A DNA stretch of 46,594 nucleotides from CAYOZN01 sp964408455 (GTDB lineage Bacteria > Planctomycetota > Phycisphaerae > UBA1845 > UTPLA1). Below are positions 1 through 8,184 of the stretch, piece after piece (position 1 is the first letter of the stretch; each line of letters opens with the position of its first letter). The position numbers were made by a program, and so were the translations under genes. The notes beneath the pieces are model-generated. The model had not been told where the DNA came from. It worked only from the letters and a program-made list of their open reading frames with translations, and did not search any database. Location of the stretch: positions 1 through 46,594 of the forward strand of contig CAYOZN010000035.1 in the NCBI GenBank assembly GCA_964408455.1. Direction: 5' to 3'.

Positions 1-1
1 C

Positions 2-106
2 AATGCCAATCGTGGGATTGTGGAAGATGTGGCGTACCGGGTGCGGCGGATGGAGTTCGAAAAGGCGGGCGAAGGCGAAAAGCGGGCCGGGAAGCCGGGT
101 GCATGA
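2..106 (+). CDS. C-terminal end of an unidentified protein (partial)
   Basis: An open frame runs in from the left edge and ends at TGA 104-106, giving 34 residues that begin NANRGIVEDVAYRVRRMEFE. The fragment is charged and reads like a real helical protein end. It is too short to assign to a family. The start and most of the gene lie outside the window, so function is unknown. The alternative is chance read-through of GC-rich DNA. Confidence 0.5.
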   Translation, partial: NANRGIVEDVAYRVRRMEFEKAGEGEKRAGKPGA

Positions 107-249
107 ATGTCGTTTTCAGCGCCTCTGCTGAACGCATGAGAATTCCTGTTCCATCACGTTAGCACGGCTGGCTTAGACGACCGGGGGACTACTTGGGATC
201 GCCAGGTTCGAGCGAGCGCGCTCAGGAAGTTGATGCCATTGTCATGGCA

Positions 250-486
250 TTAACGGTAGCTGTCCCACTTTATCCTAACAAAATAAGGGGTCGCGCCGGC
301 CGTTTCTTCTAGCACTAAAGGCATGCTCAGCCACAGGATTGCGAGTATGAGCCAAAGTCGTTTTGAATTCGGAGGCATCGGTGGGGGTGGCGTATCGCCG
401 ATAACACGGCCCTTGCGGTCGGTGCTTCGTTTTGGGTAACATCGTAGATGCTCATAAGGATGATCAATACTGAACTCACGTGACAT
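250..486 (-). CDS. Small hypothetical membrane protein (78 aa)
   Basis: Starting at the ATG 486-484 this frame encodes MSREFSIDHPYEHLR..., a Pro-rich linker and one likely membrane helix (RLWLILAILWLSMPLVL), ending FVRIKWDSYR. An AAAGGAG sequence lies 9 nt before this ATG on the minus strand, which favours it over an upstream in-frame ATG. The composition (Trp, Tyr, Lys, mixed codon third positions) looks coding. No competing plus-strand gene covers the stretch. The base composition is less GC-rich than the rest of the window. The start codon overlaps the start of the divergent PEP-CTERM gene, leaving no room for a usual shared promoter, so one of the two starts may be wrong. I recognise no family. 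Confidence 0.42.
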   Translation of the reverse strand: MSREFSIDHPYEHLRCYPKRSTDRKGRVIGDTPPPPMPPNSKRLWLILAILWLSMPLVLEETAGATPYFVRIKWDSYR

Positions 487-1183
487 GACTACTCGCTCCT
501 TTCTATTACTTCTCACAGCCTCGATGGTTTGGGCGGCTCCAGTAACCGCCTCGGAATTCACCGTTGAAGACTGGGCTCTAAGTGTTGGGATTGGCGGTTC
601 GTTTCCCGATTCTGAAGCTGCCTACTTCCTGGACCCTGAACTTCCGTTTCACCAGCAGCACCAGGTAAACCTCCACGACTCCTTGTCGTTCGCTGAATAC
701 GACTTTGACAATTCTCAGTTCCTGATCCAGACCGCGCAGCTGGCTGAGGCACCTATGGGTGCTACGTCGTCCTATACGATTGCAGCAAGTGGCCATATCA
801 GTGTGGCGCCTCAACGTGATCTGTCACTCCAGTACGCCCTCTCCTACGACTTCAACCTCCCCGTCGATCCGATGTCCGTGTTCGTCAACGTCCGCGTCGA
901 CAACGTCTCTTTCACCGAGCACCTCTTCAGCGACGCCGCCGTTCACGACACCTTGTTTGGCACCGGCCCCGGCTCATTCGCCTTCGATGGCGAAGTCACC
1001 CTGCCCGCCGGCGACAGCTGGCGCCTCTCCTATCTCTTCCGCATCATCGTGGACGACTCCACCGCCGGCAGCGCCGCGACCGGCAACGGGTTCGTGCAGT
1101 TCAACCTGATCCCCGAGCCCGCCACGGGCGCACTCCTCGCGCTGGCAGGGCCCTTCGCCTTCCGCCGCCGCCGTCATGCCTGA
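485..1183 (+). CDS. PEP-CTERM sorting-domain secreted protein
   Basis: This 232-residue protein has an N-terminal signal peptide (MTTRSFLLLLTASMVWAAPVTA). The middle is soluble and beta-rich, with many Phe and Asp residues. The C-terminus is a PEP-CTERM anchor: IPEP, then a short hydrophobic helix (ATGALLALAGPFAF), then RRRR. In known systems this signal is recognised by an exosortase and directs the protein to the cell surface or extracellular matrix. No exosortase gene lies in this window. An in-frame stop at 461-463 makes 485 the first possible start. The best AAGGA is about 25 nt upstream, so the ribosome site is weak. The central domain has no family I recognise, and its role is unknown. 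Confidence 0.85.
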   Translation: MTTRSFLLLLTASMVWAAPVTASEFTVEDWALSVGIGGSFPDSEAAYFLDPELPFHQQHQVNLHDSLSFAEYDFDNSQFLIQTAQLAEAPMGATSSYTIAASGHISVAPQRDLSLQYALSYDFNLPVDPMSVFVNVRVDNVSFTEHLFSDAAVHDTLFGTGPGSFAFDGEVTLPAGDSWRLSYLFRIIVDDSTAGSAATGNGFVQFNLIPEPATGALLALAGPFAFRRRRHA

Positions 1184-1515
1184 CGGTTCGCGACCCTGCT
1201 CGTCTAAAATCCACCCTGTATTGGCCCTGCCAGAATCACCGAAGTGCGTATGCAATCGGCATGCCTCCGTGCTGGCACTTTGGCAGATGCCGGTTGATCA
1301 GATGCGCACGTGCCCGAATTTGGGGATGCCTTGCACAAATAGCGGATTGCGGATCAGGAAACTCGTCGGCGTGGCGATGTTGTGCGCTCCAAGACTGTGG
1401 AATCACGTGCATGACGTGAGGAGATGGCCGCAACCCGGCGCGACCTCGTTGATGTGCCCGTTACATGGCCGCGGGAAGCCAGCGCCGCGCTGAAATGGGC
1501 GCCAGAATAGGCCGG
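1184..1515. other. Intergenic stretch without a supported gene
   Basis: The stretch lies between the stop of the PEP-CTERM gene and the stop of the convergent DUF3754 gene. Short open frames occur on both strands but lack coding character or a ribosome site. I see no convincing terminator hairpin, RNA gene or repeat. Confidence 0.5.
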
Positions 1516-2721
1516 TCAGCGAGCGGCGCGTCCCCCGTGTGCGACCGGCCGGTCCATTGCCGGCGAACCAAACTGCGACGGTACTTCCGCATCGCCAATC
1601 GGCGCAGACGTCAATCTCGCCCGGTCCTGCCACAATCCCAGCGCCGCCAGCGACTCGATCGCATCGGTCGCATCAAAACTGAAGTCCACGTCGAAGCGCT
1701 CCTTCAAATACGCCTGCACGCGCGATGCCAGTTCGGCGGCATTGGCGCAGGGCGAATGCAGGCAGAAGACATACGCCAATAGCGCCTCCTTGATATCCTC
1801 CTGGGCCACTAGCGACGACAGCGTGTGGATGACCGCGGCGTTGTTGCACAGGTTCTGGAAGTACAGGTGCTGCGTGCGCTGCGAATCGCGGTGCTTGCGG
1901 GCGCGGCGATAGCCGATGACCGAGCGGAAGAGCAGCGTGCCGGCGGCGAGGGCGATGGTCCACAGCAGCTTGGTGAGCGCCGCCGCCACCAGGTTGAACG
2001 CCTTCACCAGCGTCGGTGCAATCGTGCCGGCTCCGCCGCCGACGAGCAGCAGGCGATCGCTGAGCGTCATCTCGGTCTCCGCATGGGGCAGCAGCGCCTC
2101 CACGTCGGAATCCGGAATGTCCTTGAACAGCTTGAGCAATACGTGCGGATCGTCGCGAAGCTGGGCGATGACTGCGAGCCGGCGGAAGCAGTTGACGTCG
2201 CGCGTGATGCCGCGAATGGGATGGCGCCATGCGGGCCGCCAGACGGAGACGCGCCCCCGGCCGCGCACCCACACGTGCACGTATTGAATGCGCTGCGCAT
2301 TGAGGCGCACGCGGAGGCCGCGCGATGTCGCCTTGCGAATGACGCGTTCGACTTCGACGCCCTCGAGCCTGTGGAAATTGGCCTTCGTCAATAGTTGAGA
2401 CAGACCGTCCTTCAATTGTTCATAGTTCTGCCGCGTGCGTGTCGAGGCGATGTCTGCGAGGGGCCGCGTGTCGCGGTCGGGGTTGAAGGATGCATACTGG
2501 TCGGCAACGCGGCGCTCGACGGCGGCAGCGCGGGCCTCAATGGCTGTCTCGATGAAGGCGGCGACAGCGCACAGCTCGGTCGGCTGCATGCCGAAGCGTT
2601 CGGCGTCTTCGGCCAGGGCGCTCGCCAGTTCCCCCGCGCGAATCGGGATGAACTTGTCATCCATGTGATGCCACACGGTTGACGCGGAGGGGTCTTGCGA
2701 GAGCGGGTCAGAAACGGCCAT
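1516..2721 (-). CDS. DUF3754 (TMEM143-like) membrane protein
   Basis: This 401-residue protein resembles the DUF3754/TMEM143 family, found in bacteria, plants and animal mitochondria, whose biochemical role is not settled. The first half is soluble and charged, with a FIPIR segment near residue 23 and a basic stretch RKATSRGLRVRLNAQ around 130-145. A run of DIPDSDVEALLPHAETEMTL is followed by two hydrophobic stretches at about 230-270 (TLVKAFNLVAAALTKLLWTI, ALAAGTLLFRSVIGY). The tail contains HLYFQNLCNNAAVIHTL, typical of the family. Met20 is an alternative start, and neither start has a clear ribosome site. The family call is from recognition and has not been checked by a search. Confidence 0.72.
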   Translation of the reverse strand: MAVSDPLSQDPSASTVWHHMDDKFIPIRAGELASALAEDAERFGMQPTELCAVAAFIETAIEARAAAVERRVADQYASFNPDRDTRPLADIASTRTRQNYEQLKDGLSQLLTKANFHRLEGVEVERVIRKATSRGLRVRLNAQRIQYVHVWVRGRGRVSVWRPAWRHPIRGITRDVNCFRRLAVIAQLRDDPHVLLKLFKDIPDSDVEALLPHAETEMTLSDRLLLVGGGAGTIAPTLVKAFNLVAAALTKLLWTIALAAGTLLFRSVIGYRRARKHRDSQRTQHLYFQNLCNNAAVIHTLSSLVAQEDIKEALLAYVFCLHSPCANAAELASRVQAYLKERFDVDFSFDATDAIESLAALGLWQDRARLTSAPIGDAEVPSQFGSPAMDRPVAHGGRAAR

Positions 2722-2791
2722 GCGGCCATTCTACTGGAGGCGCCGGGCGAAGTGCATCCCGCGGCCGTTCGGCCGCAGCTCGATATCGGTA

Positions 2792-4828
2792 TCAGCGACG
2801 CCTTGCTCTGCCACGCATGGCCACCAGGGCGAGGGGCACGATGATGCCGCCGACGCAGATGCCGCCGCAGGTCCCGGTGGCGACAATGGAGCGGGAGAGG
2901 GGGTTTATTCGCTTGTCGTGCCAGTCGTCGTCGTCATCATCGCCGAACCAGTCATCATCGTCATCGTCGTCGTCGTCATCGTCGTCATCGTCGTCCCCGT
3001 GATGATGACCGCCATCGTCGTCGTCATCGGGCGGACAGGGCGGGGGATCGGCCGTGCAGACGGCGGCGAAGATGTCGTCGCCGGCGTCAAGCAGAGGATC
3101 GGCTTCGGAGAAGCTGAGTATGCCGTCGTCGAGATAGTCATTCACCTGGATGATGAATGCGGCGATCGCGCTGCACGCCACCGTCGTATTGGCGTTCTGA
3201 AAACCCGCCAGGGCATCTTCCAGCGGAATGAGCAGGGCACTGGCCAGAGATGGGCTGAGCGTGCCGGCGAGGACGAGATCTCCAACCGCGTCGATGATGG
3301 ACTGCGTCGCCTCTTCGGGCGTCTGCACGTGGATGGAGAACGTGCAGCTTGCGCTGTTGCCGGCGGTGTCGGCGGCGGTACACGCTATCTGCGTGGTCGA
3401 GCCGATCGGCAGGATAGCGCCGGAGTTTGTGGTGCAGGAGACGACGGGCGCCGCATCACAGTTGTCGGCGGCGGCGACGTCGAACGATACCGAGGCGCCG
3501 GAAGGCATCGTCAATCGCGCGACGATGTCCCCGGGACAGGTGAGCGCCGGCGGCGTGGCATCGACCACGGTGACGACGGCGGAACACGACGCGCTCTGGC
3601 CGCAGGCATCCATGGCGATGAGGCTGACGGGGGTCTCGCCGAGGGGATAGGGCCCGGCAGGATCGAGCGTCAGCGTCAGGGGCTCACAGCCGGCGACGGC
3701 CGCGGAGCCGTCATCGACCGCCTCCGGTGCCACCGTGGCGACACAACTATCGCCGGCATTCACGCTCACGTCGCGGCAGAGGACGGTCGGCTCGCCCACG
3801 GGCGATTGGGACTCGTACGCACCGATATCGCAGCCCGCGCCGAAGGGCCGCGGCAGTCCGCGCTGATCGATCGCCACGGCCGCGCCGCATTCGGCGGAGC
3901 CGGCGGCAATGGCATCAATGGCCGGGCTGCCGGCGAGCAGGGCATGCGTCATGGTGCCGCCGCCATTGTCCTGTAGCGGACCGAGCAAGGCGTCGATCGG
4001 CGCGGCCCCGGTGCCGATCAGGTCGGAGGCAATCCAGCCCGCAGTGCCGTCCGCGTTGCCAACGAGATTGAAACCACTGGACGTGACCGAGGCCGTCATC
4101 GCGATGTCCGGCGCATCCGGGGCGGAATTGCCCGCCACCAGGCTGGCCTGAAACGTGGCCAGGTGATTGGCATCGACGCCGGACGCCACGATTCCGCCGC
4201 CGCGGACGACCGCGGAGTTCGCCGTGAGCGTTGTGTAAACGAGTGTCACGCGACCGTCGCTGAAGACGCCGCCGCCTTCATCCGCCGTGTTGCCGCTGGC
4301 GGTGCAATTCGTCAGCGTCATGGTGCCATTCAACTGGTAGATGCCGCCGCCCTGAACTGCGGCATTGCCGGCGACGGTGCAGCGATTGAGCGTCAGCGTT
4401 CCGCCGTTGACGAAGATGGCGCCTCCCTGGTTGGGGGAAGGTGCCGCCGGCGCGATGCCGTTGGTGAGCGTCGCGCCGTTGATCGTCAGGTTGCCGGCGC
4501 CGCCCACGCGGGCAAGTCGGAATTCCGGCGTGCCCGCGGCCGTGGCCCGCTCGATCGTCGCGCCATTGCCGTTGATGGTGATGGCGCTGGTGATCGCGGG
4601 CAGGCCGGTGGCGCCCTGGCTCGAGTTATTGACGGACGTGAGCAAATACGTGCCATTGGCGGCGAGATTGATCTCGTCGGCGACGAGGTTGTTATTGGCG
4701 GCATCGATGGCGGCGATGAGGCCGGCGACGTCGCCGTCGGCAATGTCGAAGACGTCGGCATGCAGACGCTGGCCGCTCAGCGCGACGCAAATGCAGAGTA
4801 ACACGATGATCCGTCGGATATTGGCCAT
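2792..4828 (-). CDS. Secreted choice-of-anchor-Q / HYR-domain protein with poly-Asp tail
   Basis: The start is taken at ATG 4828-4826 because GGGAG lies 8 nt upstream and the product then begins with a clean signal peptide (MANIRRIIVLLCICVALSG). A longer frame starts at 4873. Residues of about 25-310 form Gly/Asn/Thr-rich parallel beta-helix repeats (GGTLTLNRCTVAGNAAVQGG and similar), as in polymorphic outer-membrane and choice-of-anchor-Q proteins. They close with the diagnostic DQRGLPRPFGAGCDIGAYE. Cys-paired Ig-like segments follow, including a HYR domain (TPPALTCPGDIV ... DNCDAAPVVSC ... ADTAGNSASC). A helical stretch, then Asp tracts of 5, 15 and 6 residues with HHH, precede a C-terminal hydrophobic helix and RGRARRR. 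That end looks like a surface-sorting anchor. The protein is probably cell-surface, with an unknown binding role. Confidence 0.85.
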   Translation of the reverse strand: MANIRRIIVLLCICVALSGQRLHADVFDIADGDVAGLIAAIDAANNNLVADEINLAANGTYLLTSVNNSSQGATGLPAITSAITINGNGATIERATAAGTPEFRLARVGGAGNLTINGATLTNGIAPAAPSPNQGGAIFVNGGTLTLNRCTVAGNAAVQGGGIYQLNGTMTLTNCTASGNTADEGGGVFSDGRVTLVYTTLTANSAVVRGGGIVASGVDANHLATFQASLVAGNSAPDAPDIAMTASVTSSGFNLVGNADGTAGWIASDLIGTGAAPIDALLGPLQDNGGGTMTHALLAGSPAIDAIAAGSAECGAAVAIDQRGLPRPFGAGCDIGAYESQSPVGEPTVLCRDVSVNAGDSCVATVAPEAVDDGSAAVAGCEPLTLTLDPAGPYPLGETPVSLIAMDACGQSASCSAVVTVVDATPPALTCPGDIVARLTMPSGASVSFDVAAADNCDAAPVVSCTTNSGAILPIGSTTQIACTAADTAGNSASCTFSIHVQTPEEATQSIIDAVGDLVLAGTLSPSLASALLIPLEDALAGFQNANTTVACSAIAAFIIQVNDYLDDGILSFSEADPLLDAGDDIFAAVCTADPPPCPPDDDDDGGHHHGDDDDDDDDDDDDDDDWFGDDDDDDWHDKRINPLSRSIVATGTCGGICVGGIIVPLALVAMRGRARRR
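2924..3028 (-). repeat. GTC/ATC trinucleotide tract encoding poly-Asp
   Basis: On the plus strand GTC and ATC codon-complements run at 2924-2941 (6 units), 2951-2995 (15 units) and 3014-3028 (5 units). Read on the minus strand they encode Asp6, Asp15 and Asp5 near the C-terminus of the secreted protein. Slippage would change length in whole codons without a frameshift. Confidence 0.9.
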
Positions 4829-5046
4829 GGATGACGCTCCCTGTCCGGGCGGCGCGCGTGCGCTGCGCCGCAATTGCCCCTGTCAGGCCCCTGATCATAT
4901 CGGCGTGCGGAATATCCGGGCAAGAAAATGCGCGTGCCTTAGAGCCGCGGCGCGGCGATGCTCGATGCGGGCGAATTCGGGGCGCTGTAAAAGAAGTGCT
5001 TGGCGGCTCGCGACGTAATGCCGCAGCGCGCCAAAGGTGCGATGGA

Positions 5047-5910
5047 TTACGGGTTTTCAGTTGCGAGCGGGGCGCCGGCCGTGACCGCATGGTTCGGCGG
5101 CGTCGCTGATTCAGAAATTCTCAGCACCATCTCGATGCGCACGCTCCCTGACGCTTCGCAAAAGAAGTCCATCGGCAGCGTCATCGCGCGAGCCAGCCCG
5201 GCGGCCAGCATCTGGTGAATGGCCGCGGCCGCATACTCGGGCGGAACGGGCGACATCGGCGCCGTGGCGCAAGCGAATCGTTCGATGGCCTCGACGGCGG
5301 CCCGCTCGCAGGCGGACACAATCGCGAAGCGAATGCGGCAATGACCACCGTCTCTATCTTCAACCAGTGCAATATCGATCGGCGCTTGCGGACAAAACTC
5401 GCGGAGTGCAAGCAGAGTGTGCTGTATCAGCCGAAGGAAGCGGGATTTATCGAGCCGGACGAGCGTGGTGAGTGCGGCCGCCCGGTCGTACTGAAAGTCC
5501 GGCAGCGACTGCATGCCGCTCGTGGCCAGCAAACTGCGGATGTCCAGCACCAGTCGCTCTACGGTGCAGTCGCAGGTCTCCGCCGCCAGCCCCGCGTCAA
5601 GTTCAACGACGTCCGCGATTTCGCGAAAGAACTCGTCCGCAGCATTGCCATGCGATTGAGAGACCGCCGCGGCGCATTGATGAGCGTGGCCGCCTGGTGC
5701 GATGCCATCTACTTCGCTCCGGAGTTCGTTGAGCTGCGCACGCCAGGTTTCGGCGGCAGCGGTTTCATCGTTGAGCCGCCGAATCAAATCGCAGAGCCGT
5801 TTGCGCAGCTGCTCAGCGTGCGGCCGGCTGGTTTCTCCGACCGCGTTGCCGGTGCACGGGTCGAGCGTGCTGGCCCGGCCCGTCATTGGTGTGATACCCC
5901 TGTCGTGCAT
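5047..5910 (-). CDS. Hypothetical protein, possibly a degenerate histidine-kinase-like ATPase
   Basis: This 287-residue protein has no firm family. Residues of about 30-75 are helical and charged and could form a coiled coil (EQLRKRLCDLIRRLNDETAA). A segment RLDKSRFLRLIQHTLLALRE sits where histidine kinases carry the HATPase N-box region. The end LARAMTLPMDFFCEASGSVR then IEMVLRI resembles the last strands of that fold. The canonical Asn, DxG and GxG residues are not evident, so this is a weak structural guess. A second start at 5886 (MTGRAS) has AGGGG about 10 nt upstream and may be the real one. The gene stands alone on its strand, followed by about 200 nt with no gene before the hydrolase gene. 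Confidence 0.6.
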   Translation of the reverse strand: MHDRGITPMTGRASTLDPCTGNAVGETSRPHAEQLRKRLCDLIRRLNDETAAAETWRAQLNELRSEVDGIAPGGHAHQCAAAVSQSHGNAADEFFREIADVVELDAGLAAETCDCTVERLVLDIRSLLATSGMQSLPDFQYDRAAALTTLVRLDKSRFLRLIQHTLLALREFCPQAPIDIALVEDRDGGHCRIRFAIVSACERAAVEAIERFACATAPMSPVPPEYAAAAIHQMLAAGLARAMTLPMDFFCEASGSVRIEMVLRISESATPPNHAVTAGAPLATENP

Positions 5911-6115
5911 GCCACTTCAACCAGCGATGTCATGCCGTGTCACACTTGTGACGTCAGTCTCGCGCGATATATGGCCGCAGCAGGCGCATGTTCGCCGCCG
6001 GCAATCTTGATTCTCGGATATAAATTTCGACCAGGTTGAGGTGCGGCACTGTCCCATCTTCGTGCGCGGGAATGCGCCCTATGGCCGCGCCGGCCTTTTC
6101 CGGACGACCAGCGGA

Positions 6116-6922
6116 TTATCCCCGGATGTCCTCAAAAAATTCGGCTACGGCCCGCACGAACGCGTCAGGATCTTCGACGGGCGTCATGTGACCGGCATCC
6201 TGAATCGTTGTCATGCGTGCGCCGGCAATGCCCTCGAACATGAGCTGGGCCGCCCAGGGCGGCGTGAGCACGTCGTCCTGTCCGACGATCACCAGCGTGG
6301 GCGCGTAGATGCCGGCGAGGGTTGCCGTGGAGTCCGGCCGGGCCGCCATGGCCCGTAGGGCGGCGGCGATCCCGCGCGGATCGGTCGCCCGCATGATCGC
6401 CGACCATTCCTGCACGAGCGACTCGGGCGCCTTGGGGCTGAAGAGCTGCGGCAGCATGGCATCGATCAGGAAATCCGGCCCTTCCAGCAGCACTTTTTCG
6501 GCTTGTTCCAGACGGCTTTTGGCCTTTTCCGGCGCATCTGCCTCTGCGCGGGTGTCCGCGAGAATAAGGGCGCGAATCCGCGTCGAGTGCCGCCGGACGA
6601 ACTCGAAGGCGACGTAGCCGCCCATCGAGAGGCCCATAATGGTAAACGTGCCCCGTTCGCCCAGGTGATCGACGATGGCAACGAGATCGTCTGCATACGT
6701 CGCCATCGATGCCTCGTCTGAGGCCTGGCTCTCGCCCATGCCCCGCAGATCGGGCAGGATGAAGCGGTAGCGATCCTTCAGCGCCTCAGCCACGGGAAAC
6801 CACAGCCGCCGGCTCAGCGGGAAGCCGTGAATGCAGAGAACCGGCGGGCCCTGTCCGATCACGTCGTATGCGAGATTTCTTTCGTCAACGGTCAGCGTGT
6901 GCACAAACTGGACCTCCTCCAT
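6116..6922 (-). CDS. Alpha/beta-fold hydrolase
   Basis: A 268-residue alpha/beta hydrolase starting at ATG 6922-6920 (MEEVQFVHTLTVDERNLAYD). A 37-residue upstream extension is open but has no family character and would run into the shared intergenic region. The oxyanion HG is at 32-33 (VLCIHGFP). The nucleophile elbow is GLSMGG with Ser99, the acid is probably Asp216 (VIVGQDDV) and the catalytic base is His245 (QDAGHMTP). The spacing and cap-helix length fit esterases, lactonases and 3-oxoadipate enol-lactonase-like proteins. The substrate cannot be told from sequence. The protein has no signal peptide and is probably cytoplasmic. It is divergent from the thioredoxin-like gene at 7057, with about 135 nt between them for promoters. 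Confidence 0.88.
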   Translation of the reverse strand: MEEVQFVHTLTVDERNLAYDVIGQGPPVLCIHGFPLSRRLWFPVAEALKDRYRFILPDLRGMGESQASDEASMATYADDLVAIVDHLGERGTFTIMGLSMGGYVAFEFVRRHSTRIRALILADTRAEADAPEKAKSRLEQAEKVLLEGPDFLIDAMLPQLFSPKAPESLVQEWSAIMRATDPRGIAAALRAMAARPDSTATLAGIYAPTLVIVGQDDVLTPPWAAQLMFEGIAGARMTTIQDAGHMTPVEDPDAFVRAVAEFFEDIRG

Positions 6923-7056
6923 GAACCTTATCCGGACGCGATCGGGCTGGCGATATGCTACATCGACTAATCTAAGATGAAAAAACACCGGCCGGGTGAT
7001 ACACTTGAACTGTCCGTTAAACACGCCCTCCATCGTCCGAAAAGGAGAATGACTAG

Positions 7057-7641
7057 ATGATTTATCGGTTCATGCTCGTGTTGTCCGTTTGCGCAGCGCT
7101 TGTCGGATGTCAGACACCCTCCACCAGTGGCGTTGAGTCGCGGGCCGACTCGGCCCCAGCCCTCGTGTCCAGTTCTGAGACAAGTTCGACGGATGGTGCG
7201 ACGGGTCAAACCGGAGGCGGTCACGAATCCGGCACAAACGGTGGCGCGGATTTCGCTCCGGGCGCCGAAGCAGCGATCGAAACCGCGGGCGAACTTGAGT
7301 GGCAGGCCGACTGGGCCACTGCGCAGCGCCTCGCCGGCGCGCGAGGGCGGCCGATCATGGTCGATTTCTACACAGACTGGTGCTACTGGTGCAAACGGTT
7401 GGACAGTGACACGTATCCGAACCGGGAAGTGGCAAAACTGTCGCAGCGGCAGGTTTCGCTGAAGCTCAACGCCGAGCGCGAGGGCCGCGAACTGGCACGA
7501 AAGCACGGCGTGCGGAGCTATCCCACGATTCTCTATTTCGACGCCCAGGGGAAGGAAATCGGACGGATTGCCGGCTATCTGCCGGCACGCGAATTCCTTG
7601 CCGCGGTGAAACCGATCCTGGAACGCTTTGAACGGCGTTGA
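7057..7641 (+). CDS. Thioredoxin-like lipoprotein
   Basis: This 194-residue protein starts at ATG 7057 with AAGGAG about 12 nt upstream. The N-terminus is a lipoprotein signal ending in the lipobox LVGC (Cys18), so it should be lipid-anchored on the periplasmic side. Residues 20-75 are a Ser/Thr/Gly-rich linker. Residues of about 80-194 are a thioredoxin fold: MVDFYTDWCYWCKRLDSD with the redox pair Cys109-Cys112, and the cis-Pro loop SYPTILYFD. The WCYWCK motif is like that of DsbD-gamma and DUF255-type reductases rather than the WCGPCK of thioredoxin itself. It probably reduces or oxidises disulfides of secreted proteins, which would suit a cell exporting Cys-rich proteins such as the one at 25163. 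That link is inference. Confidence 0.88.
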   Translation: MIYRFMLVLSVCAALVGCQTPSTSGVESRADSAPALVSSSETSSTDGATGQTGGGHESGTNGGADFAPGAEAAIETAGELEWQADWATAQRLAGARGRPIMVDFYTDWCYWCKRLDSDTYPNREVAKLSQRQVSLKLNAEREGRELARKHGVRSYPTILYFDAQGKEIGRIAGYLPAREFLAAVKPILERFERR

Positions 7642-7663
7642 GAATCAGCCGGCAGCATGCGGC

Positions 7664-8002
7664 TCAATGTTCGTGCTCGTGGGACTGGCAATGCGGGCAG
7701 ACGAATCGTTCGCGCGGCGAGGCGGGCATCGCCTTTCGCGGGAGAGAACCTGCCGGATAGCTGTAGTTGCAGCAGTCGCAGTCTGCGGCCTTCTGTGACT
7801 TCAGCAGGCGCGCCGTCCAGCGCGAGATTTCTTCGGGAAGAACGCCGCGACCGCGGCACATCGGGCAGGTCTCATAGAAGCTGCGCAGTATGACGTCGCG
7901 GATAAAGGATGACTTGTCGGGTACCTTGTTCAGCACGTCGGCCAGGTGGCGATCGACGCGAAAGGAAACGATGACCCCTTTGTCGTTTTCGTGCTTGGCC
8001 AT
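7664..8002 (-). CDS. Ribbon-helix-helix-like protein with C-terminal zinc-binding Cys pairs
   Basis: A 112-residue protein starting at ATG 8002-8000 (MAKHENDKGVIVSFRVDRHL). An upstream extension to 8101 is open but poor in coding character. Residues of about 8-45 fit a ribbon-helix-helix DNA-binding fold: a beta strand GVIVSFRVD, a helix LADVLNKVP, then KSSFIRDVILRSF. After it come CPMCRGRG, resembling a DnaJ-type zinc knuckle, then CDCC, then CPHC and a His-rich tail SHEHEH. The Cys pairs could bind one or two zinc ions, and the His tail could bind other metals. A metal-responsive small regulator is possible, but no operator is evident. Its stop lies close to that of the convergent thioredoxin gene. 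Confidence 0.68.
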   Translation of the reverse strand: MAKHENDKGVIVSFRVDRHLADVLNKVPDKSSFIRDVILRSFYETCPMCRGRGVLPEEISRWTARLLKSQKAADCDCCNYSYPAGSLPRKAMPASPRERFVCPHCQSHEHEH

Positions 8003-8184
8003 GCCGGGCACCGTTAGCGAGTATTCGAGCCGCCAGCCAGCAACATAGCACGCCGGTCGGCATCGGGCAAAGCCGGCGGCACCGTGTTTCGGGACCTGCA
8101 TTGGCCCGGAACGATTCTGCTGTTCCTGTACCGGCCGAACAACCGTTAAACTTGCGGGGTGTCTGGGTCTTTAAAACGACGCAT

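Noticed and set aside
2720..3976. A 418-codon open frame on the plus strand containing a Val/Ile-rich run
   Set aside because: Antisense to the secreted beta-helix protein. The hydrophobic run is only the complement of the poly-Asp codons.
7310..7330. GCCACTGC in the thioredoxin-like gene as another copy of the palindromic repeat
   Set aside because: Only eight bases match and there is no inverted partner, so chance is the better explanation.
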